Source of the DNA: Deltaproteobacteria bacterium
GTDB lineage: Bacteria > Myxococcota_A > Polyangia > Nannocystales > Nannocystaceae
Reading direction: 5' to 3'
DNA: 64,000 nucleotides
NCBI GenBank assembly: GCA_016709225.1
Contig: JADJEE010000002.1
Span: 372,001-436,000, forward strand
A model generated the notes under the pieces. The model saw nothing but the letters and a program-made list of their open reading frames with translations. It was not told the DNA's origin and did no database searches. A program made the translations under genes and the position numbers. How positions within the stretch are numbered: position 1 is the first letter of the stretch; each line of letters starts with the position of its first letter. Below, in pieces: positions 17,945 through 25,800 of this stretch.

Positions 17945-18486
17945 CGCGGGTCCAGATGGAGATCGGAGGGCGGGCGCGGCTCGAGGCGGAACAGGTCGAA
18001 CAGTCGCGAGAGCAGCGCCCACACCGGCGGCGCCACCAGCACCGTCGCGAGCGCATGCCAGCGTAACCCGATCAGCATCGGCAGCAACGCCTCGGTGCGA
18101 ACCGAGAGCGGCTCGGCCAGCGCGAGCAGGATCGCGAGGGTCGCGGCGTCGATCAGCGCGACCGCCATCAGCGACACCAGCGCCCGCATCGGCCAGCCCC
18201 GCACCGCAATGCGCCCGGCGGCCCAGTGCAGCACCAGGAACGCCACCGCCAGCGACAGCGAGAGCACGCCGACCGGCGCGCCCTGGTGGAGATCCTCGAT
18301 GTAGCCGAGGCTCACCGCGACGGCGAGCCCGGGGATGAGCTCACGCTCCCCGGTGAATGCAGCGTGTGCGATCACCACCGCCGAAGTCGCCGGTAGCACG
18401 ATCGTGAGTCCCAGCACCTCGGCGAGGCCGCCGGTCGCCGCCACCAGCAGCCAGCCGACGATGAGGTACGTGAACGCGCGCAGCAT
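17941..18486 (-). CDS. mreD: Rod shape-determining membrane protein MreD
   Basis: A 181-residue integral membrane subunit of the elongasome, linking MreB/MreC to the PBP2-RodA synthase. It has five to six hydrophobic helices (for example YLIVGWLLVAATGGLAEVLG, TIVLPATSAVVIAHAAF and VLSLSLAVAFLVLHWAAG). The conserved GYIEDLHQGAPVGV block resembles the family's G-x-x-x-D-x-x-x-G-x-x-(L/G)G loop. MreD is poorly conserved, so the call rests partly on its place between mreC and mrdA. The ATG at 18486 starts 20 bases after the mreC stop. The stop overlaps the mrdA start. Confidence 0.88.
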   Translation of the reverse strand: MLRAFTYLIVGWLLVAATGGLAEVLGLTIVLPATSAVVIAHAAFTGERELIPGLAVAVSLGYIEDLHQGAPVGVLSLSLAVAFLVLHWAAGRIAVRGWPMRALVSLMAVALIDAATLAILLALAEPLSVRTEALLPMLIGLRWHALATVLVAPPVWALLSRLFDLFRLEPRPPSDLHLDPR

Positions 18487-18506
18487 GACGGTCTCGGGCC
18501 CGAGGG

Positions 18507-19391
18507 CTAGCGGATCGGCACCAGGCCGCGCGCCTGCGGCAGCGACGACACGTGCTCGGCCTGGGGGTCGGTCGCGGGCGCCGCGGCGAGCACCACCCAC
18601 ACCACGTCGAGGCGATCGAACTGCACGCTGGGCATCACGCGCAGCCGCTGTTGATCGCCCACCAGCTGTTCGATGCCGACCACCTGCCCCACCGGATGGC
18701 CCTTGGGAAACAGCTCGTCGACGCCGCTGGTCTGGATGATGTCGCCGAGCTGGACCTCGTAGTCCTTCGAGACATCGACCACGCAGCTGTCCTCGCTGTC
18801 GCCCTCGAGGATGCCCTGCGCGTGATTGCGTGCGACCTCGACGGCGACCATGCTGCGCGCGTCGGTGATCAACATGACGTCGCTGTAGTCGTCGAAGCTC
18901 TTGTCGATGCGGCCGACCACGCCGTCGGGTGACAACACCGCCATGCCGGGCTCGGCGACGTTGCGACCGCGGTCGATGCGGATGTTGACCACGCGGAAGA
19001 ACGGCGACTGATCGACGCCGACGCGCTCCGCGGGGATCATGTCTTCGGGCACGCGCTCGCGCATCTGCAGCGCGCGCCGCAGCTGCGTGTTCTCCTCCTC
19101 GAGCTGCGCGAGATCCCGCATCTTCTGCTTGAGCTCGCGGTTCTCGCCCGCGAGCTCCTCGTTGGCGTCCTGCAGGCGCGCCTGCAGCACCCAGCGCTCG
19201 AAGAACCCGCCGAGCATGCCGAAGGAGTACGAGACCGCCGCCTCGAGCGGGCCGCCGATGCGACGGATCGCGCGATCGAACGCCCCCATCTGGTGGGGGT
19301 CCTTCAGGCTGCTGCGCAACAGCATCACCGGGATGCCGAGCAACAGCGCCACCAAGGCACCATTGCGCACGCTGCGGAGGGACACTGCCAT
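18507..19391 (-). CDS. mreC: Rod shape-determining protein MreC
   Basis: A 294-residue periplasmic scaffold of the elongasome that activates PBP2. It has a short cytoplasmic tail, one membrane helix (about residues 10-27, ALVALLLGIPVMLLRS), and a coiled coil (about 66-100, ARLQDANEELAGENRELKQK). A tandem beta-barrel domain follows, with FFRVVNIRIDRGRNVAEPGM, GVVGRIDKSFDDYSDVMLIT, and QLGDIIQTSGVDELFPKGHP near the C-terminus, which is the typical MreC ending. The ATG at 19391 gives the expected N-terminus; sequence before it is antisense shadow. It follows mreB after 40 bases. Confidence 0.95.
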   Translation of the reverse strand: MAVSLRSVRNGALVALLLGIPVMLLRSSLKDPHQMGAFDRAIRRIGGPLEAAVSYSFGMLGGFFERWVLQARLQDANEELAGENRELKQKMRDLAQLEEENTQLRRALQMRERVPEDMIPAERVGVDQSPFFRVVNIRIDRGRNVAEPGMAVLSPDGVVGRIDKSFDDYSDVMLITDARSMVAVEVARNHAQGILEGDSEDSCVVDVSKDYEVQLGDIIQTSGVDELFPKGHPVGQVVGIEQLVGDQQRLRVMPSVQFDRLDVVWVVLAAAPATDPQAEHVSSLPQARGLVPIR

Positions 19392-19431
19392 CGGGCACCT
19401 TCGGACGGCCGCTCGGGGCCGCGTTGTTCCC

Positions 19432-20463
19432 TTACTGCAACGCGACTTCGCGCAGCAGGTCGAGTTCGTCGAGCGCGGCACCGGAGCCCAGCACGACCGC
19501 GAACTCAGGCTCGTCGGAGAGGAACACCGGCAGACCGGTCTCTTCGGAGAGCAGTACGTCGAGGTTGGCGAGCTGCGAGCCGCCACCGGTGAGCACGATG
19601 CCCTTGTCGACGATGTCGGCGCACAGCTCCGGCGGCGCGCGCTCGAGCACCGATCGCACGGCGTCGACGATCGCGCTGACCGGCTCGGACAGCGCCTCGC
19701 GGATCTCGTCGGAGTCGACCACGACGGTCTTGGGGATGCCCGCGACGAGGTCGCGCCCCTTGACCTCCATCGTCATCACGACCTCGGTCGGCGCCGCGGT
19801 GCCGATCTCGATCTTGATGCGCTCGGCGGTGCGCTCACCGATGAGCAAGTTGTACTTGCGCTTGATGTGCTGGATGATCGCCTCATCCATCTTGTCACCG
19901 CCGACGCGGCAGCTCTTGCACGCGACGATGCCGGCCATCGAGATCACCGCGACCTCGGCGGTGCCCCCCCCGATGTCGACGACCATGTTGCCGCCGGGCT
20001 CGGTGATCGGCAGGCCGGCGCCGATCGCCGCGGCCATGGGCTCCTCGATGAGGAAGACCTCGCGGGCGCCGGCGGCGAGTGCCGAGTCACGGACGGCGCG
20101 CTTCTCCACCTCGGTGATCCCCGACGGCACGCAGATGATGATCCGCGGCTTCACGAGGGTCTGGCGGTTGTGCGCGCGCGTGATGAAGTAGCGCATCATC
20201 GCCTCGGTGACCTCGAAGTCGGCGATGACGCCGTCCTTCATGGGCCGGATCGCGACGATGTTGCCGGGCGTGCGCCCGAGCATCTCCTTGGCTTCCTTGC
20301 CGACCGCGAGCACCCGCTTCTGGTTGGCGTTCTTCTGCACCGCCACCACCGACGGCTCGTGCGCGACGATGCCCTTGCCCTTCACGTACGTGAGCGTCGT
20401 GGCGGTACCGAGGTCGATCGCCAGATCGTTCGAGAACAGGCCGTATACCCAGTCGAACAGCAT
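19432..20463 (-). CDS. mreB: Actin-like rod shape protein MreB
   Basis: Bacterial actin that forms membrane-bound filaments directing lateral wall growth. The 343 residues show all actin-fold nucleotide motifs: phosphate-1 NDLAIDLGTATTLTYVKGKG at residues 12-31, connect-1 LIEEPMAAAIGAG, phosphate-2 MVVDIGGGTAEVAVIS, and the adenosine motif IVLTGGGSQLANLD. The N-terminal MLFDWVYGLFSND is an amphipathic membrane-binding stretch, which fixes the start at the ATG at 20463. It heads the five-gene mre-mrd-rod operon. A possible promoter lies about 130 bases upstream. Confidence 0.98.
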   Translation of the reverse strand: MLFDWVYGLFSNDLAIDLGTATTLTYVKGKGIVAHEPSVVAVQKNANQKRVLAVGKEAKEMLGRTPGNIVAIRPMKDGVIADFEVTEAMMRYFITRAHNRQTLVKPRIIICVPSGITEVEKRAVRDSALAAGAREVFLIEEPMAAAIGAGLPITEPGGNMVVDIGGGTAEVAVISMAGIVACKSCRVGGDKMDEAIIQHIKRKYNLLIGERTAERIKIEIGTAAPTEVVMTMEVKGRDLVAGIPKTVVVDSDEIREALSEPVSAIVDAVRSVLERAPPELCADIVDKGIVLTGGGSQLANLDVLLSEETGLPVFLSDEPEFAVVLGSGAALDELDLLREVALQ

Positions 20464-20954
20464 CGCGTGGTGCCGGGAGCGGAGGTCCTTGGCGACGGAC
20501 CTGTGGAGGAACGCGCCGCGGCGGACGAGTGGCCACCCGAACGCTTGGGGCGTGGTGGGGCAGCGCGAGCGACCGTGGAGTCGCACTCCAATACACGACG
20601 GTTGCTGGGATCGGCAAGCCGCGGGATCACACGAGGCCGAGCCGCGCCGGCGGGAATGCGCCGCGCCGGCACCGATCCCCACGGTGCGCCCCGGCTCGGA
20701 GGGGCGATCCACGGCACCCTGCGAGGGAATTCGCGGGATCGCACGGGTGCAGCCCCGGCGCCGCGGAAGCCCCAGCGAGGCCGCGCGCCGCCGGGGGCCA
20801 GGCCGGGGCCGGCCGAGCGCCCGCGTGGGGCGGCGAGGGTCGATGCCCCTCGCGACGGCGCACCACGCGAAGGCCGCGCCGTCCCCACCCGCTTGGTTCC
20901 CCCGCTCCGTGGCTGTCGGTTTGTGGCGCTTCTCGCTACCTTCCTAGCCCGCCC
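20464..20954. other. 491-base divergent intergenic region between mreB and the PpiD-like gene
   Basis: No believable reading frame occupies this region: frames that cross it are extensions or shadows. It should carry both divergent promoters. Seen here are an AGGTCC/GGACCT hairpin at 20483-20502 in the mreB leader, a possible mreB promoter at 20590-20617, and two copies of a short GC-rich direct repeat (CCGCGCCGGC) near 20641 and 20661. Nothing stands out for the plus-strand gene. Confidence 0.45.
20590..20617 (-). promoter_or_regulatory. Possible mreB operon promoter
   Basis: Minus-strand TTGCCG (20612-20617) and TGTATT (20590-20595), separated by 16 bases, each matching the sigma-70 consensus at four of six positions. 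This would give a leader of about 120 bases before mreB. It coincides with the only A/T-rich spot in the region. Confidence 0.3.
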
Positions 20955-22811
20955 ATGCTCGACTTCTTGCGCCGCTCTGCTTCGAGCGTCTTCGCGTGGC
21001 TCATCCTCGGTGCGCTCGCGCTCGTCTTCGGTCTGCAGTTCGGACTGCCCAGTGACTCGCTGAGCTTCGGCGCGGGCGCGTACGCGAAGGCGTACGGCAC
21101 CGCGATCGGCGACGACGAGTACCGCTACCAGTTCAACGTCCTGCGCCGCGTCGTCAACGTGCCCAAGGATGCCCGGCTGCAGCAGCTGATGGGCGTCAAG
21201 GAGGAGGTGCTCGAGGCCGCGATCGAGCGCGAGGTGCTGGTCGAGGGTGGCCACGCGCTCGGGCTCGAAGCCACCGCGCACGATGCCGAAGATCTCGTGC
21301 TCGCGGGTCACTTCATCGTGCTCGGCGAGACCGCCGACTGGCTCAGCCCCGAGCTGGCGTTCAACTACGAGATCTTCGCCAAGTCGCTGCTGCCCCAGCT
21401 GCAGGTGTCGGAGCCGAAGTACCTCGAGATCCAACGCCGCGAGCTGCTCGCTCGCACGGTCCGCGATCTGCTCGCCGGCTCGGCGGTGGTCGGCGAGGGC
21501 GAGCTGCGCAGCATCTACGACGAGGGCGCCAACCGCCTCAATCTCCGCTACGCCCGCTACGAGCCGCTGCAGTTCGGCGAGCTCATCGATCTCGACGACG
21601 CCGAGGTCACGAAGTACCTCGAGGCCCACCGCGCGGAGCTGAGCCAGCAGTACGCCAGCCAGGGCAGCCGCTTCGCGAAGCTGCCCAAGCAGTCGCGGGT
21701 GTGGCTGATCGCGCTCGACAAGCCAGCTTCGGCGAGCCCGGCCGCCGACGGTGCCGACGGTGCCGACGGTGCCACCGACGCTACCGACGATGCCGGCGAG
21801 GGGCCGCCGAAGAACCCGCCGGCCGCCGACGCAGGCGCGGCCGCGAAGCCGCGCAAGGGCAAGCCGGGCGACGATCCGGCGGCGACGGTCCGCGCGCAGC
21901 TGTCCGCGCTGCGCGGCCGCATCGATCGCGGCGAGGACTTCCGCAAGCTGGCCCGCGAGTTCTCGCGCCACGAGAGCGCGCTGCGAGGCGGCGAGCTGGG
22001 CTGGATCAGCGAGAGCGTCGGCTCGGGCATCGATCCGGCGATCGATGCCGCGGTGCAGGCCGCGAAGCCCGGCACGCTCTCGGAGGTGATCGAGGGCGCG
22101 AACGCGTTCTACCTCGTGCAGGTGCGAGCGCGTCGCGAGGGCGACATCCCCGAGGCCGACGCGCTGCCCGAGCTGGCCGAAGAGGGTCTGCGTCGCGAGA
22201 AGGGTCGCGCGCTGGCCAAGACCGCCGCGCAGGAGGACCTCGCGGCGATCGTCGCCGGCGCTGCGCTCACCGACGTCTTCCGCGGCGGCAGTGCGCTGGG
22301 TGGCGACGGCGGTGGCATCGAAGACGCCCGCGACGCCCGCAAGCGCGTCGAGCTCAGCGAGACCGGCTCGTTCGCCAAGGGCGACGCGCCGCCGGGCCTC
22401 GGCACCGCCCCGGAGCTCATCACCGCGGCGTGGGCCGGGACCCCGGATCAGGGACTGCTCGACCAGGTGTTCGAGGTCGGACAGGACTACGCGCTCGCCG
22501 GCGTGATCGAGAAGAGCGAGGCCACCGACGCCGGCTTCGCCGACGCGAGGCGCGAGCTCTATCGCCAGCTGGTCGCGCGCAAGGGGCAGCAGGTCACCGC
22601 GCGATGGACCCACCGGCGTTGCATCGAGGGCAAGGCCAAGGGCCAGATCAGTGGCGACGCCGACAAGCTGACCAAGCTCGTCAGCTACGAGGTCGCGAAC
22701 GAAGACGGCACCACCGCGCCGCAGCAGCCCTACGAGCTGTGCGATCGCGTGGGCAACCGCGGCGGCATGCTCCGGGGCGGCGGTCGCGGCGGGTTTCCCG
22801 GCGACGGCTGA
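20955..22811 (+). CDS. Membrane-anchored PpiD/SurA-like chaperone with interrupted parvulin domain
   Basis: A 618-residue periplasmic folding factor anchored by one N-terminal helix (about residues 12-29, VFAWLILGALALVFGLQFG), like PpiD. A SurA-N-type helical chaperone region follows (about 40-215). The parvulin domain starts at RVWLIALDKP near 253 and resumes at ATVRAQLSALRGRIDRGEDF near 310, with GGELGWISE, AKPGTLSEVI and GANAFYLVQVRARREG. The two parts are split by about 50 residues of Ala/Asp/Gly/Pro-rich sequence (GADGADGATDATDD). The usual parvulin RARHI(L) start with its histidine is absent, so isomerase activity is doubtful. The ATG at 20955 gives the anchor. The gene stops three bases before the next start, suggesting an operon with the TPR genes. 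Confidence 0.82.
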   Translation: MLDFLRRSASSVFAWLILGALALVFGLQFGLPSDSLSFGAGAYAKAYGTAIGDDEYRYQFNVLRRVVNVPKDARLQQLMGVKEEVLEAAIEREVLVEGGHALGLEATAHDAEDLVLAGHFIVLGETADWLSPELAFNYEIFAKSLLPQLQVSEPKYLEIQRRELLARTVRDLLAGSAVVGEGELRSIYDEGANRLNLRYARYEPLQFGELIDLDDAEVTKYLEAHRAELSQQYASQGSRFAKLPKQSRVWLIALDKPASASPAADGADGADGATDATDDAGEGPPKNPPAADAGAAAKPRKGKPGDDPAATVRAQLSALRGRIDRGEDFRKLAREFSRHESALRGGELGWISESVGSGIDPAIDAAVQAAKPGTLSEVIEGANAFYLVQVRARREGDIPEADALPELAEEGLRREKGRALAKTAAQEDLAAIVAGAALTDVFRGGSALGGDGGGIEDARDARKRVELSETGSFAKGDAPPGLGTAPELITAAWAGTPDQGLLDQVFEVGQDYALAGVIEKSEATDAGFADARRELYRQLVARKGQQVTARWTHRRCIEGKAKGQISGDADKLTKLVSYEVANEDGTTAPQQPYELCDRVGNRGGMLRGGGRGGFPGDG

Positions 22812-22814
22812 TCG

Positions 22815-25800
22815 ATGAGCGAGACCCAGCGGCCGCAGCCGAGCATCGGCAACCTGCTGGGTCTGTCGCTCATGCTGCGCGATCATCGAGCGCTGCTCGC
22901 GGTCGAGCGACGCACGCTCGCGCCGGGGGTGCACCTGGTCGACTACGAGGCCGTGGTGCCCGGCGTGCAGTTCCCGCTCGAGGGGCCGCTGTCGGCGAGC
23001 CGCTTCCGTCACCGTCGCTGCGCGGTGCAGCGCATGGGCCTCGAGGTCGAGCGCCACAGCGTGCAGGCGTGGCTGACCGCGCGCCTGCTGGGGCGGGTGG
23101 TCGCGGGCATCCGCGTCGAGACGGTGGAGTTCGAGCCCGCAGTCACGCTGCGCGAGGGTGATCGACCCGCGCCGTGGATCGCGATCGGCGGCCGCGGCCA
23201 CGCCGGTGCGTGGGCGTGGTTCGGCACCTCGTTGCGCGTGGGCGGGGCGGGGCGCTGCCTCGCACTGACGCCGGGACACCGCTGGGTGTTCGGTCGCCAC
23301 CACCCGGGTGACGACGCACTGTGGCTGGCGCTGGCGCGCGCGCTCGATCCGACCCGCCGCGGCGACCAGTCCGAGATCCGGCTCGACCCTGCGATGGAGG
23401 CGTTGCGGCTGCCGTTCGTGCGCGCGGGCTGGAAGCTGCCCGCGCTCGAGCGGCTCACCCTCGAGCACGCGGTGCTCGACGAGCGGCGCGCGAGCGCGGC
23501 CTGGCGCAGCGGCGCGACCGCGCCCGCGCCCACGCCCACGCCATCGGCCGACGATCCCGTGCCGGCGCTGTGTGCCCGCGTCCGCGCGGCGCTCGTCGAC
23601 CACCAGGCGACGCGCGCGTGCGATGCCGTCGACGAGGTCATCGAGGCCACGCGCGGACTTCCGATGGCGCAACACGCCGCGCTGCGCTGGGCCGGCGAGC
23701 TCGCGGCACCGCTACCGGGGCGGCGACTCGCGTATCTGCGCGCGCGGCTGCGTCTGCGCCCGACCGATCGCGACGCCAACCGCCGACTGGTCGCGGCGCT
23801 TCGAGCCCACGGCGATCACGAGGAGCTCGAGCGACACGTGCGGGTGTGGTCGCAGGTGCTGCAGGGCCCCGCCCAGCGGCTTCGCTGCGCGCTGGCGCTG
23901 ACCTACGCCCACGCCGCGACGGGTGCGTTCGCCCAGGCGCGCGCGCAGCTGGCCGCATGCAGCCACGAGCCCGCGACCCCGCTGCTGACCGCCGAGCTCG
24001 CGCGGGCCCACGCATTCGCCAACCTCGATGATCCACCGCTCGCGCTGCGCACGATGACCGAGGCCACGGCGCAGGCGCGACCGCGTGCGCGCGCGCAGGG
24101 CTTCGTCGATCTCGGGCACGCCTGGCTCGCGGTGCGCAACGACGCCGCGGCGTGGTCGGCGGTGGTGGCCGCGATCGAAAGCGGAGGCGGGCCCGCGTGG
24201 GCCGAGCTCGCCGCCGAGCTGCTCGACCGCAGCGTGCCCGATGCCACGACGCACGCGCGACTGGCTGCGGCGGCGCACGAGCTCGGCGACGCCGAGCTCC
24301 ACCGTCGGCTGGCGGCGATGGCCGATGCCCAGGGTGACGTGCATGGCGCGCTGGCCCACCAATGGGCGGCCGTGCAAGGCGCTGCCACCCACGAGGACGC
24401 CCGCGTCGCCCTCGACGTCTACTTCGCGTACGCGCAGGTCGATCTGCACCACCTCGCGGGGATCGCCGCCGCGGCCACGCGGCCCGAGGTGGTCGCCGCG
24501 TGCGAGCGGATGCTCGCCGTGCGACCCGACCACCTGGCCTCGATCTGCGTGATCGCGGCGGCGAGCGACGATCCCGATCGCATCGCCGCGCTCGACGCCC
24601 ACGTCCTCGCGCTGCACGGCGATGACGCGCGCGCAGTGCCGTCGTGGGTGCGTGCCGCCGAGCGGGCCCATGCCGCCGGCGACCACGGAGCCGCGCTGGC
24701 GCTGGTCGATCGCGTCTCGGCGCAGCCCATCCGCGACGAAGTCGACGCCCGCTGGCACGAGCGCCTCGCGCGGGTTGCCGACGCGATCGCCACCATCGAC
24801 CCGGTTGCGCGGGCACACGCCACCATCGCCGCACTGGGTCACCGCGAGCACGCCGACGCCGTCATCACGCTCGCGGTCGCGCTCGGCCGTGAGCGTGACG
24901 ACGGCGCCACTGCGCTGCTCGTCGATGCGCTCGAGCGCCTCGGCGCTGCAGCCGTCGCCATCGAGCGACTACGCATCCGCGCCGACGATGCGACCGATGC
25001 CGACGAGCGCCTACGCCTGCGCCGGCGCACCGCCGCGCTGCTCGCCGCCGCCGGAGCGCTCGACGCTGCGATCGACGAGCTGACGGTGGCCCGTGACGAA
25101 GCGCCCCACGACGCCGCCGGCTGGCTCGCGCTGCTCGAGCTGTGCTTCGCCGAGGGTGCGCTCGCGCGGGCGATCGCGGTGGTGCGCGAGATGCTGTCGC
25201 AGCTGCCGATGGGCGACGACGCCTATGCCGCCGCCGCCGCCCGGGGTGTCGACGCCGCACTCGCACTCGGGGACCATGCGGTCGCGATCGAGCTGCTCGA
25301 CGACGTGCTCGCGAGGATGCCCGAGCACGCGGCCACCCGTGCGCGTCGGCAGGACGTGCTGGCCACCGCGGTCGAGCCCGAGCGACGCGCGAGCCTGCTC
25401 GCCAACATCGCGCAGCGACACACCGGCGCGGCCCGCATCGAGGCGCTCGACGAGCGCGCGCACCTGCTCGCCGAGCAGCTCGACCGCCCCGACGAGGCCA
25501 TCGCAGACCTCGCGCGCGCGATCGAAGAGGCGCCCCAGCGCAGCGACCTGGCCGAGCGCCTCGCAGGGCTCTACGAGCAGCGCGAGCGGTGGAACGAGTT
25601 GTCGACGCTGCTCCGCAGCACGTTCGCCCGGCAGCGTGGCACGCAGCGGTTGCACACGCTGCGGCGGCTGGCGGCGCTGTTGCGTGACCACCTCGGCGAT
25701 GCGCCGCGTGCCGAGCAGGCGCTGCGGCTCGCGATGGAGCTGGCCGATGGCGAGCTCGCCGACGCCGCGGTCGCCGACGAGCTGCGGCTCGAGCTCGCCG

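Noticed and set aside
20635..20770. Short direct repeats in the mreB upstream region as an origin or regulator array
   Set aside because: Only two approximate 10-base GC-rich copies, no DnaA-box-like or A/T-rich unwinding sequence.
20382..23675. Minus-strand frame of 1,097 codons spanning mreB, the intergenic region and the PpiD-like gene
   Set aside because: It runs antisense to the PpiD-like and TPR genes and out of frame through mreB. No domain, signal or ribosome site.
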